Shown here: positions 7,187-14,862 of the stretch, piece by piece | Numbering within the stretch: the first letter of the stretch is position 1 | Layout of the letters: every line of letters starts with the position of its first letter | Assembly: GCA_026646655.1 (NCBI GenBank) | Contig: JAPKHT010000006.1 | Coordinates: forward strand, 19,873 to 83,872 | DNA from: JADLBR01 sp020847615 | GTDB taxonomy: Bacteria > Verrucomicrobiota > Verrucomicrobiia > JADLBR01 | Length of the DNA stretch: 64,000 bases | Reading direction: 5' to 3' | Translations under genes and position numbers: made by a program | Notes under the pieces: generated by a model | Told to the model about the DNA's origin: nothing | Seen by the model: the letters and a program-made list of their open reading frames with translations, nothing else | The model's database searches: none

Positions 7187-8677
7187 ATGTCCGACGCCCA
7201 CGCGCCGCGCCTCTTCGACAGCCTCTCGCGCGAGGTCAGGACGGTCGCGCCCGCGGACGGCAAGACCCTTCGCCTGTATTGCTGCGGGCCCACGGTTTAC
7301 GGGCCGGCGCACGTGGGCAACCTCCGCACGTTTCTGCTCCAGGACGTCTTCCGCCGCGTCGTCGAGCTCTCCGGCACGCCGACTCTCCACGTCCGCAATC
7401 TCACCGACGTCGACGACAAGACGATCCGCCAGTCCCAGGCCGAGGGCGTGCCGCTGTCCGAGTTTACCGCGCGCTGGACCGCCCGGATGCACGCCGACGC
7501 CGGTGCGCTGAACATCCTCCCGCCCCACCACGAGCCCGGCGCGGTCGCCCACATCCCCCACCAGATCCAACTCATCCAGCGCCTCGTGGAGGCACGTCAC
7601 GCCTACGTCGCGCAAGACGGCTCCGTCTACTTCGACGTCAGCTCCTTCCCGCAATACGGTCGCCTCTCCCGACTCGCCGATCGCCAGATCACCACGGGCC
7701 AACACGCCCCCGCCACCGAAACGGATCGCGAGGAGGCCGACGAATACGCCCGCGACTCCGCCGCGGATTTCGCCCTCTGGAAGGCCAGGAAACCCGAGGA
7801 CGGCCCCAACTTCTGGCCGAGCCCGTGGGGCGACGGGCGGCCCGGATGGCACATCGAGTGCAGCGCCATGAGCATCGAGTACCTCGGCGATACCTTCGAT
7901 GTCCACTCCGGCGGCGTGGATCTCATCTTCCCGCATCACGAGAACGAGATCGCGCAGAGCGAGGCCGCCACCGGATGCACGTTCGCCCGCCACTGGTTCC
8001 ACATCGCCCACCTCATGGTCGAGGACCGAAAGATGTCCAAGAGCCTCGGCAACCTCTTCACCCTGGACGACGTCAGGGGCCGCGGCTTTTCCCCCGAGAC
8101 GCTGCGGTACGTCCTCATCTCGGGCCACTACCGCCAGCCGCTCAATTTCACCTGGGACTCCCTGGCGGCCGCCCGCAGCGCGCTCGCGCGCATCGCGAAA
8201 CTCGACGAAGCGCTCGCCGCGGTCGCACCGGATTCCGGGCCGCGCGGATGCCTTTCCACGACCCTTCTCCCGCTGGGCGACGCGCGCCACGGCATGGCTT
8301 CCTTCGCCCCGGCATGGGATGCCCTGCTCGATGACCTGAACACCCCCGCCGCCCTCGGCCGGCTGTTCACCGCCGCCGCCGAAGTCGAGTCACGGATCCG
8401 GTCGGGCGAGTTGCCCCCCGGTCAAGCGGGCGCCGAGAGAGGCGCTCTCCATCGCATCCTCTTCGCGCTCGGCCTCCGCCTTGTCGCCGAGGAGCCCCCC
8501 GCCCAGGCCCCGGAGAACATCCGCGCCCTCGCCGAAGCCCGATGGAATGCCAAGCAGTCGCGGGATTTCAAGGAGGCCGATCGCCTCCGCGCAGAGATCG
8601 AGTCCCGCGGCTGGATCGTCCGCGATGGCAAAGAAGGATTCGAGCTGAATAGAAAATTCCCTCAACCGAACGCGTGA
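7187..8677 (+). CDS. cysS: Cysteine--tRNA ligase
   Basis: 496 residues, normal for CysRS. Charges tRNA-Cys with cysteine using ATP. The class I signatures are complete: YCCGPTVYGPAHVGN at 31-45 (zinc ligand cysteine plus the HIGH motif as HVGN), GWHIECSAMS and HHENEIAQSE (remaining zinc ligands C, H and E), and KMSKS at 282-286. ATG 7187 is chosen because MSDAHAPRLFDS leads directly into the family start; longer frames to 6893 cover the divergent promoter region. The last residues (QPNA) and the TGA stop are encoded inside a dispersed hairpin repeat, so the original C-terminus may have been altered. Confidence 0.97.
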   Translation: MSDAHAPRLFDSLSREVRTVAPADGKTLRLYCCGPTVYGPAHVGNLRTFLLQDVFRRVVELSGTPTLHVRNLTDVDDKTIRQSQAEGVPLSEFTARWTARMHADAGALNILPPHHEPGAVAHIPHQIQLIQRLVEARHAYVAQDGSVYFDVSSFPQYGRLSRLADRQITTGQHAPATETDREEADEYARDSAADFALWKARKPEDGPNFWPSPWGDGRPGWHIECSAMSIEYLGDTFDVHSGGVDLIFPHHENEIAQSEAATGCTFARHWFHIAHLMVEDRKMSKSLGNLFTLDDVRGRGFSPETLRYVLISGHYRQPLNFTWDSLAAARSALARIAKLDEALAAVAPDSGPRGCLSTTLLPLGDARHGMASFAPAWDALLDDLNTPAALGRLFTAAAEVESRIRSGELPPGQAGAERGALHRILFALGLRLVAEEPPAQAPENIRALAEARWNAKQSRDFKEADRLRAEIESRGWIVRDGKEGFELNRKFPQPNA

Positions 8678-8768
8678 GCGTTTGGGCGCCGATCGCCCGA
8701 GGCGTGGGCTGCGTCTTCGGCGCCGGCAGGTGAGCGTCCGGGGCACGGGATCGAGCTGGTTATGCGGA

Positions 8769-8833
8769 TGCCGCCAAGGCGGCACTACGAGCCTGGGGCT
8801 GCGGGAACGCTCGTAGTGCTGCCTTCAGGCAGC
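8769..8833. repeat. Inverted hairpin pair B, copy 1
   Basis: Two hairpin units in inverted orientation: the left arm has GCCGCC/GGCGGC followed by ACTACGAGC; the right arm begins GCTCGTAGTGC and ends with GCTGCC-TTCA-GGCAGC. The arms are separated by 16 bases. The same arrangement is at 63251-63316. Confidence 0.85.
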
Positions 8834-8880
8834 CCCGGCCCACCAGAAGTGCTAGCTCGAAAATTGCCGCATCGCTCCCC

Positions 8881-8931
8881 GTAGCCGAACGCGTCAGCGT
8901 TTGGCCGCCAAAGCCTCACGGCTTCGGCTAC
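8881..8931. repeat. X/Y hairpin pair, copy c
   Basis: 51 bp bounded by GTAGCCGA and TCGGCTAC. The plus-strand X half folds as CCGAACGC-GTCA-GCGTTTGG; the minus-strand Y half folds as CCGAAGCC-GTGA-GGCTTTGG. Length and borders equal those of the copies at 3547-3597 and 13690-13740. Confidence 0.85.
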
Positions 8932-9316
8932 ATTTTCTGCCCCGGTGGTGCCCCGAATGCCCGCCGTCAGGCGGGCGGCCGGGGCAAGGTGACTCGAAAA
9001 AATACCATCGGCTCGCACAGAGCGGCCCGGGGACGATCCGCGCTCCACGGGCCTTCGGCCGAAATCAGGCGATGTCCCGAGACCATGGCGGCGCCCGGTT
9101 TCCCGTGCAGCGCTTTGGAGCGCGGTGCGTCCTCGCACCGCTTTGCGCCGAAGCGGGTGAGAAATATTTATCCCCCGGTGGTCCGGCGGCTGCCGGATGG
9201 GATCTTGTTCGAAACTTCGTGGCCATGGTCGCGGCTCCAGGTCCTCCCTCTCCGCGGCCCGCGACAAACCCTCCCTTGCCCCACACGCTCCCCGCGGCTA
9301 TGCTTGATCAAGGAAA

Positions 9317-9889
9317 ATGGTTCTAGAGATCGTCAAGTATGGCCACCCCGCGCTCCGGACGCCCGGGGCCCGCATCGAGGAGATGACGCCCGAGTTGCGC
9401 CAGTTCGCAGAGGCCATGATCGACGCCATGCGCAAAGCCGAGGGTGTCGGCCTCGCCGCTCAGCAGGTCGCGCGTCCCATCCAGCTCTGCGTGCTCGATG
9501 TCCCCCAATCCGAAGATCGCCCCTCCACCCTGTGGATCGGCGGGCAATCCCGCCCGCTCGACAAGCACATGCCCATGGTGCTCATCAATCCCGAGGTCAA
9601 ACCCGGCCGCGACAAGGTCCTCGGCACCGAGGGCTGCCTCAGTTTCCCGGAGATCAGCGCGGAGATCCGCCGCCCCGCGCGCTGCAAGGTCACCGCGCTG
9701 GACATCGACGGCAAGCCCATCGCGTTCGAGTGCGACGGCCTCCTGTCCCGCGCCATCCAGCACGAGGTCGATCACCTGAAGGGCATCCTCTTCATCGACC
9801 GCATGGATTCCGCCACCAAGCACAGCCTCAAGCGCGACATCCAGGCCATCCAGCAGGAAACCCTCCACGCGCTCAAGGCCGCGGCCTAG
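9317..9889 (+). CDS. def: Peptide deformylase
   Basis: 190 residues. Removes the formyl group from the initiator methionine of new proteins; an Fe(II) or other divalent-metal enzyme. All three motifs are intact: GVGLAAQQ (43-50), EGCLS (105-109, metal-ligand Cys) and QHEVDH (148-153, two ligand His and catalytic Glu). ATG 9317 follows AAGGAA closely. The insert between motifs I and II (about residues 65-85, SEDRPSTLWIGGQSRPLDKH) is a little longer than in the E. coli enzyme. The TAG stop (9887-9889) is the right part of the CTAG that begins an inverted-repeat element, so the gene ends exactly at the element's border. Confidence 0.96.
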   Translation: MVLEIVKYGHPALRTPGARIEEMTPELRQFAEAMIDAMRKAEGVGLAAQQVARPIQLCVLDVPQSEDRPSTLWIGGQSRPLDKHMPMVLINPEVKPGRDKVLGTEGCLSFPEISAEIRRPARCKVTALDIDGKPIAFECDGLLSRAIQHEVDHLKGILFIDRMDSATKHSLKRDIQAIQQETLHALKAAA

Positions 9890-10097
9890 CAGCCTGTCGG
9901 ACTTCGCCAAGTCCGATCAGGCTGCTAGAAAGCAAAACCGCCTTAACAATAAAGAGTCATAACGGTGGTCCAAACGATGTCGCAAGGTCTCATGCGGGTT
10001 GACCCAACAATTCACTCTCCTACGGAAACTGCTCATTTTCAAAAAGAAGGCGGTTTTGCCAGAGGAGTTTGCCGGACGAAGTCCGGCAAACTCCTAG
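9886..10097. mobile_element. CTAG-bounded inverted-repeat element, copy 1 (212 bp, MITE-like)
   Basis: Begins and ends with CTAG. Left end CTAGCAGCCTGTCGGACTT folds with 9910-9928 into a hairpin (9886-9928). The right end is a perfect 15-bp-stem hairpin (10063-10095, loop GAA). Inside lies a perfect 13-bp inverted repeat (9932-9944 with 10047-10059, GCAAAACCGCCTT). The interior is visibly more AT-rich than the surroundings. Copy 2 is at 31494-31704. No transposase is present, so it must be mobilised in trans if at all. The frame reading through it is shared by both copies but has no internal stop or known domain, and I do not call it a gene. Confidence 0.85.
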
Positions 10098-10197
10098 GCG
10101 ACTTCCGATCCCGCCCCCACGGGTGGCCACGAAATCGACTTGCGGGGAGACCGACCCGCGCCAAAATACCCGAACTTCAAACCACAGGAGGAACATC

Positions 10198-10674
10198 ATG
10201 GCAATCGCCGTCGGAACCAAAGCCCCCGATTTCACCCTCAAGTCCAAGGACGCCGAGGGCGTCAAAGATATCAAGCTGAGCGAGAATTTCGGCAAGAGGA
10301 ACACCGTCCTGCTTTTCTTCCCACTCGCCTTCACGAGCGTCTGCACGAAGGAGATGTGCGACATCACGCAGGGCATCAAGGCCTATCAGGATCTCGATGC
10401 CGCCGTTTTCGGGATCAGCGTCGATAGCCCATTCTCCCAGGAGGCGTGGGCCCAGAAGGAGAAGATCGGCATCCCCCTCCTCAGCGACTTGAACAAGAAG
10501 ACCGCCGCGGCTTATGGCGTCCTGCTCGACGATCTCCTCGGCTTCGGTTCCACCTCGGCCCGCGCCGCGTTCGTGATCGATAAGGGGGGCGTCGTGCGCT
10601 ACGCCGAGCAGACCCCCACGCCCAAAGACCTCCCCGATTTCGCGAAGATCCAGGCGACGCTCAAGGGGCTCTGA
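10198..10674 (+). CDS. Peroxiredoxin (AhpC/TSA family)
   Basis: 158 residues. Reduces hydrogen peroxide or organic peroxides through a peroxidatic cysteine. The active-site motif PxxxTxxC is present as PLAFTSVC (P42, T46, C49), with a second cysteine at 54. FGISVDSPFSQEAW and the later GSTSARAAFVIDKGG are typical of the 1-Cys/AhpE-like subgroup. A strong AGGAGGA stands 5 bases before ATG 10198. The gene lies 100 bases after the CTAG element; whatever promoter it had upstream has been separated from def by that insertion. It is convergent with the broken gene at 10681. Confidence 0.93.
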   Translation: MAIAVGTKAPDFTLKSKDAEGVKDIKLSENFGKRNTVLLFFPLAFTSVCTKEMCDITQGIKAYQDLDAAVFGISVDSPFSQEAWAQKEKIGIPLLSDLNKKTAAAYGVLLDDLLGFGSTSARAAFVIDKGGVVRYAEQTPTPKDLPDFAKIQATLKGL

Positions 10675-10680
10675 GGCCCT

Positions 10681-11384
10681 TCAGCGCTCGACAAACACCC
10701 CGTCTCCAAACGGGTTCGACACCGTGCCCCGGGCATTGCCCGGGGCACGGTGTCCGTGCGCCACGATGACGCCGCAATCCCTCACCCGGTAACCGTGCCC
10801 TTCGTTGTCGCGGGCTATGCTCTGCGCCGCGCGTATGGAGCCGCCCGATAGGGCCTGGAATCCCGCCAAGAAGCATCCCTCGGCCACGGCCTCGCCCGCA
10901 TCGATCGAGCCACCATACTCGGCGACATAGCCCGAGCCCAGCCCCTGGCCACGATCATCCGCACCCCGCGAACGGGATCGGCAGGCATCGATGTGCCCGC
11001 CCATGTAGGCGAAATACCCAGCATCCCCAGAGCGTTCAACCGCGGTTCCCTGGCAACGGATCGTCCCGTTGCGCCGCGCCGTGAAGCCGTAGTAGAAGCC
11101 AGACACGACGACGTTCGAGCCGCACCAAATATGGCCACCCTCATCAGCCAGGCATCGGTGAGAGACCCCGCATCCCCGGGCACCAGCACCTGCACGCGGT
11201 TGGATGCGCCCACATCCCAGCACTCGAATAGCCTGCCACCCTCCCCTTCGGCCCAACCGCCCGCAATGCACCACGCGCACACCACCACGAGCCACCGCGC
11301 CGCCCGGCCCACCCCGGCCCCCGAGGCCTTGGCATCGCACGCCGACGACCAGCGCCCCGGCCCCAGCATGGTCGCGCCCGCCAT
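10681..11384 (-). pseudogene. Secreted beta-helix-repeat protein, frameshifted
   Basis: Two overlapping frames join into one sensible protein. Frame 1 starts at ATG 11384 with a signal-like segment (RWLVVVCAWCIAGGWAEG) and reads VQVLVPGDAGSLTDAW near 11160. Frame 2 takes over around 11150 as CLADEGGHIWCGSNVVVSG and runs to the TGA at 10681. Frame 2 carries about four imperfect 22-25 residue units of the form GYxAxxGGxIxA (YFAYMGGHIDA, YVAEYGGSIDA, FQALSGGSIRA), typical of right-handed beta-helix proteins. Outside these parts each frame gives only low-complexity text. A single-base deletion, real or a sequencing error, would explain it. Function unknown. Confidence 0.6.
10718..10754. repeat. 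Perfect 37-bp palindrome (18-bp arms, 1-base centre)
   Basis: GACACCGTGCCCCGGGCA, one T, then its exact reverse complement. It lies inside the last codons of the frameshifted gene, between the ends of two convergent genes. Such an extended perfect palindrome is unexpected in coding sequence and probably an insertion, or a two-way transcription-ending hairpin; neither strand has a T tract next to it. Confidence 0.85.
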
Positions 11385-11390
11385 CGCCCC

Positions 11391-13511
11391 TCAGGCAGGC
11401 TTCTGGGCCATCCGGAAGTCCACCTGCATCTTTCCGAAATCGACTTTCAGCACCTCGACGCGCACCCGGTCCCCCATCGCGATGGTCTTGCGCGTCCGGC
11501 GACCCCTGAGCAGCGCCCGGCCCCCGTCGAACACGTAGAAATCATCGCCCATGCTCGACACCGGCACCAGTCCCGTCAGCCCCAGTTCGGGAACGTCCAC
11601 GAACGCCCCGATGTGGATGACCTCCGTGACCATCCCCGCATAAGCCTGCGGCCGCCCCGCATCCAACTGTTCCTGCAGGAACGTGAACAGCTTCAACTTT
11701 CGGCTCGCCATCTCGGCCTCCGCCGAGTTGCGCTCCGTCGCGGAGATGTGCTCCGCCACCGAATCCAGATCTTTGCTGGAGGGCCGGCGCGCCCCCGTCT
11801 CGAACGTCGCGCGATGCACTATCAGGTCCGCGTACCGCCGGATCGGGGAGGTGAAGTGCGTGTAGTCCGCCTTCGCAAGCCCGTAGTGCCCCAGGGGTTT
11901 CGGCGCGTAACGGGCGCGCTTGAGCGAACGCAGCAGCCCGATCCGAAGCGCGGGCCCGCACGGATGATCGCGCAGTTTGGCCAATAGCTTCACCACCTCG
12001 GCCCGCCGCGCGAGATCCCCGATCACGATGCCGTGGGCCCGCACGATCGAGCGATACTCCTCCAGGCGATCCGGATCCGGGTCCTCGTGGATCCGGTAGA
12101 CGGCCGCGCGCCCGCCGCGCTTCAGGTGCCGCGCCACCGCCTCGTTCGCCAACAGCATGAACTCCTCGATGAGCTGGTGCGATTCATCGTGCTCCACCCG
12201 CTCGATCGACTTGATCCGCCCCCGCTCGTCGATCCAGACCTTCACCTCCGGCATGTCCAGGTCGAGCGACCCCGCTTTCATCCGCTGCGAGCGCAGCCGC
12301 TGTGCCAGGAAGTGCGCATCGCGGATCATGCCCTCCACCGGACTGCGCGCCTGCCCCCGGATCACCGCCAGCACATCCCCATAGGCGAACCGATGCCGCG
12401 ACCGGATCACCGCCGGGTAGAACTCCGCTCCGGTCACGCGGCACATCCTGTCGAGCCGGAACTCCACGCATTTCGTCAGCCGCTCCACGTGCGGCCTGAG
12501 GGAACACAATTCATTGCTCAGCGCCTCGGGCAACATCGGCAGCACCCGGTCCACCAGATACGTGGAATTCCCGCGCTTCCGCGCCTCGCGGTCCAGGGCC
12601 GATCCCGGTTTCACGTAGTGCGACACGTCCGCGATGTGCACCCAAAGCCGCCAGCCCCCGCCATCCTCCCGCCGCACGCAGATCGCATCGTCAAAATCCT
12701 TCGCGTCCGGCGGATCGATCGTCACCACGTCATGGCCCCGGCAATCCCGCCTGCCGTGCAGGTCTCCCGCCCGCACCTCCGCCCCGAATCGCCGCGCCTC
12801 CTCGACCACCTCCCCCGGGAAATCCGTCGGTAGCTTGTGCTGGCGAATGACGGCCAGAACGTCCACCCCGGGATCGCCATGCCGTCCGATCCTCTCCGTC
12901 AGCACCCCCTCGGGGTTGCGATGGCGATCCTGCCAATCCAAGAGCGACACGACCACCTTGTCGCCCACGCTGGCCTTGGCGCCGCCCTTGATCCGCGTGT
13001 CCGCCAGGTACACGTCGTGCGGGAACCTCGGGTCGTCGGGCTCGACGAAGTACAATTGCTTGCCCCGCCGCAGGGTCCCCACCAGTTCCGCGTTGGCCCG
13101 CTCCAAGATCCTCACGACCGAACCGCGCCGCTCGCCCTCTCGCCCGCGTCGCGCCGGACGCCCGCGCCCCTCCGGCTCTATCCGCACCAGCACGTGATCC
13201 CCGTGCATCCCCGTCCCCGTCGATTCCGCCGGGATAAATACCTCAGGCTCGCCCACCCCGTCCGGCTCCAGATGCCCGGAGCCCGTCCGATGCATCTTCA
13301 GGCGACCCGGCACCATGTCAGCCTGCTTCGGTAAGGCATACCGATCGCCCTTCAGTCGCACGACTCGCCCGGACACCTCCAACCTCCCCAGCGCTTCCCT
13401 CAAAAGCCCCGCATCGCTCGCCCGGAGACCCAGTTTCGCGCGCACCTCATGAAGGCCCAGAGGCGCCCCGCGCCCAGCCTTCAAAACCCCCACAATCTGA
13501 TCGTCATGCAT
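11391..13511 (-). CDS. rnr: Ribonuclease R (RNase II family)
   Basis: 706 residues from ATG 13511. Processive 3'-5' exoribonuclease for structured RNA and quality control. Order: N-terminal winged-helix (about 1-65), cold-shock domains (about 70-210, PGRLKMHRTGSGHLEPDG), RNB catalytic domain with DPPDAKDFDDAI at 266-277 holding the metal-binding aspartates, the region YTHFTSPIRRYADLIVHR, and a C-terminal S1 domain (YAGMVTEVIHIGAFVDVPELG). An upstream in-frame start at 13556 adds 15 residues with no family support. Divergent from the TPR gene across a 352-base gap that holds repeat copy d and a promoter for the other strand. Confidence 0.95.
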   Translation of the reverse strand: MHDDQIVGVLKAGRGAPLGLHEVRAKLGLRASDAGLLREALGRLEVSGRVVRLKGDRYALPKQADMVPGRLKMHRTGSGHLEPDGVGEPEVFIPAESTGTGMHGDHVLVRIEPEGRGRPARRGREGERRGSVVRILERANAELVGTLRRGKQLYFVEPDDPRFPHDVYLADTRIKGGAKASVGDKVVVSLLDWQDRHRNPEGVLTERIGRHGDPGVDVLAVIRQHKLPTDFPGEVVEEARRFGAEVRAGDLHGRRDCRGHDVVTIDPPDAKDFDDAICVRREDGGGWRLWVHIADVSHYVKPGSALDREARKRGNSTYLVDRVLPMLPEALSNELCSLRPHVERLTKCVEFRLDRMCRVTGAEFYPAVIRSRHRFAYGDVLAVIRGQARSPVEGMIRDAHFLAQRLRSQRMKAGSLDLDMPEVKVWIDERGRIKSIERVEHDESHQLIEEFMLLANEAVARHLKRGGRAAVYRIHEDPDPDRLEEYRSIVRAHGIVIGDLARRAEVVKLLAKLRDHPCGPALRIGLLRSLKRARYAPKPLGHYGLAKADYTHFTSPIRRYADLIVHRATFETGARRPSSKDLDSVAEHISATERNSAEAEMASRKLKLFTFLQEQLDAGRPQAYAGMVTEVIHIGAFVDVPELGLTGLVPVSSMGDDFYVFDGGRALLRGRRTRKTIAMGDRVRVEVLKVDFGKMQVDFRMAQKPA

Positions 13512-13648
13512 CGCCCAACACTCGCGCCTCGCGCTCCCAAGAACAACCCCAAACACTCCCCAGTCCGCAGGGGACGGCGCCGACTCGAATCGACATGAAA
13601 CCTCAAGATCCGAGACACGTCGGGGCAGGGTGCCAGCATCTATCGATC

Positions 13649-13740
13649 AGATCCCATCCAGCGGCCGCCGGACCAGAGGGGGTGAAAGTGTAGCCGAAGC
13701 CGTGATGCTTTGGCCCCCAAACGCTTACGCGTTCGGCTAC
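13649..13740 (-). repeat. Mosaic hairpin repeat, copy d (end of module C plus Y/X pair)
   Basis: 13690-13740 is a 51-bp Y/X pair; X is on the minus strand (CCGAACGC-GTAA-GCGTTTGG), Y on the plus strand with loop GTGA. Next to it, 13649-13688 read on the minus strand matches the end of module C at about 9168-9206 (TGGTCCGGCGGC then GGATGGGATCT). This is the one copy that is not directly behind a stop codon; it lies between divergent genes. Confidence 0.75.
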
Positions 13741-13826
13741 GGGAGGCGATGGGCTACTTTCAGCGGCAGCGCACCCCGCGGGTCCCCATCACCCGATGCA
13801 GCCGTTATCATTGCAAACTTTACCGA

Positions 13827-13854
13827 TTTACTCAGCCGACGTTCCGGCTATACT
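13827..13854 (+). promoter_or_regulatory. Candidate sigma-70-type promoter for the TPR gene
   Basis: TTTACT (13827-13832), 16 bases, TATACT (13849-13854), in a local AT-rich patch. Transcription would start near 13861, only a few bases before the TTG proposed as start, so either the message is nearly leaderless or translation begins later (ATG 13957). Confidence 0.4.
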
Positions 13855-13863
13855 CATAACGCA

Positions 13864-14811
13864 TTGGATCGTTTTGCGTGGACAGTCTTGCTGGGGCACA
13901 TTGGGCAGTTCGCGGCCCTCGCCGCCGTCTTGGCCGGCATCGCCTACGGTGCCCACATGCTCCAGCACCTGCGACATTCGCCCGAGGGCGATCCCGGCAC
14001 CGTGACGGTTTCCGCCGAGGGCTTCGCCAAGTTCTCGCCTCTCGATGCGGCGCGCCAGAGCGCTGATCGCGGCGATCTGGACGAGGCGATCACGAGCCTC
14101 TCTTTCCTGCTCAAGGCCGACCCCTTCCGCGCCGACGCGCTGGCGCTTCGCGCCGAACTCCGCCTCCGGCAGGGGAATTCCGCAGCGGCCCTCACCGATC
14201 TGAAGACGGCTCTCGACATCGAACCCAACGCGCCCACCAACGGATGGCTTCACGCCGTCGCCCTCCTCGCCCAGGGCATGACGAACGAGGCCAACCGCAG
14301 CCTCGACCGGATACTGGTCCGCCATCCCTCCTTCACGCCGGCGCTGCTGGAGCGCGCCAAACTGTTCGAGGCTCAGGGCAAGGCACCCGAGGCCCTGTCA
14401 GCCTACTCCACAGCCCTGGCGTCCGACCGCGACAATCCGATCGCCCTCCTCGGCCAAACAGCCATGCTCCTCCAGCTCGGTCGCGCCGCCGAGGCCCTCG
14501 TCGAATTGGACCGCGGCGCAGCCCGCAAGCCGAACGACGCGCAGATGCGCTTCCTCAGGGCCGGTGCCCTCGCGGTGGTGGGCCGCCTGCCGGAGGGCCT
14601 CGCGGAAGCCGACGAGTGCCTCCGCCTCGCGCCCGCTGCACCCAAGGCATGGCTCCTCAAGGGGCAGATCCTGGCCGCACTGGGCAAGAGCACCGATGCG
14701 ATCACATCGTTCGACGAGGCGTTGCGCCTCGAGCCCAGCCTCGCCGCCGCCAGGCAGGCACGCGACCGGATCGCCTCCGCGCCGGAGCCCTCCGCCTCCA
14801 CCAAACCGTAA
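13864..14811 (+). CDS. Membrane-anchored TPR-repeat protein
   Basis: About 315 residues if started at TTG 13864. One N-terminal transmembrane segment (WTVLLGHIGQFAALAAVLAG) is followed by a short linker and then tandem TPR units to the C-terminus: RGDLDEAITSLSFLLKADPF, QGNSAAALTDLKTALDIEP, QGKAPEALSAYSTALASD, LGRAAEALVELDRGAARKP, and LGKSTDAITSFDEALRLEP. TPRs mediate protein contacts; the partner is unknown. The start is uncertain: an in-frame ATG at 13630 would place the dispersed repeat inside the coding region and lies upstream of the promoter, and ATG 13957 would cut the membrane helix. It precedes glgA by 51 bases on the same strand. Confidence 0.8.
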   Translation: MDRFAWTVLLGHIGQFAALAAVLAGIAYGAHMLQHLRHSPEGDPGTVTVSAEGFAKFSPLDAARQSADRGDLDEAITSLSFLLKADPFRADALALRAELRLRQGNSAAALTDLKTALDIEPNAPTNGWLHAVALLAQGMTNEANRSLDRILVRHPSFTPALLERAKLFEAQGKAPEALSAYSTALASDRDNPIALLGQTAMLLQLGRAAEALVELDRGAARKPNDAQMRFLRAGALAVVGRLPEGLAEADECLRLAPAAPKAWLLKGQILAALGKSTDAITSFDEALRLEPSLAAARQARDRIASAPEPSASTKP

Positions 14812-14862
14812 CTTGACTTCGGTCGCCCGCGCCCCTGCCATAGCTCGGAATCGAGCACCCGT

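Larger units (their letters stand above)
8664..9194 (+). repeat. Long mosaic repeat block 1 (modules X, B, X/Y, D, C)
   Basis: This fills most of the 639-base gap between cysS and def; I see no gene in it. Order: X hairpin 8664-8685, a shared stretch to about 8768, inverted hairpin pair B 8769-8833, X/Y pair 8881-8931, hairpin D 8959-8976 (GCCCGCC-GTCA-GGCGGGC), then module C about 9003-9194 with a GCGGTGCG-TCCT-CGCACCGC stem. A second block at 63141-63549 matches in the same order but lacks the second X/Y and D, so block 1 looks like a composite. The remaining 9195-9316 before def contains nothing recognisable. Confidence 0.9.

Noticed and set aside
9276..9304. TTGCCC-17-TATGCT ahead of def as a promoter
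   Set aside because: Transcription would start about 6 bases before the ATG, inside the ribosome-binding site; the boxes are weak and arise easily.
9978..10100. Open frame conserved in both CTAG elements (similar peptides with DPTIH and EGGxARGVCRTKS)
   Set aside because: The frame has no stop inside the element and runs into different flanking sequence in each copy; the right part is the hairpin itself. Similarity follows from the DNA repeat, not from coding constraint.
13560..13620. Possible tRNA remnant because of a TCGAATC-like string
   Set aside because: No acceptor, D or anticodon stems can be drawn around it. I find no tRNA, rRNA or tmRNA in the window.
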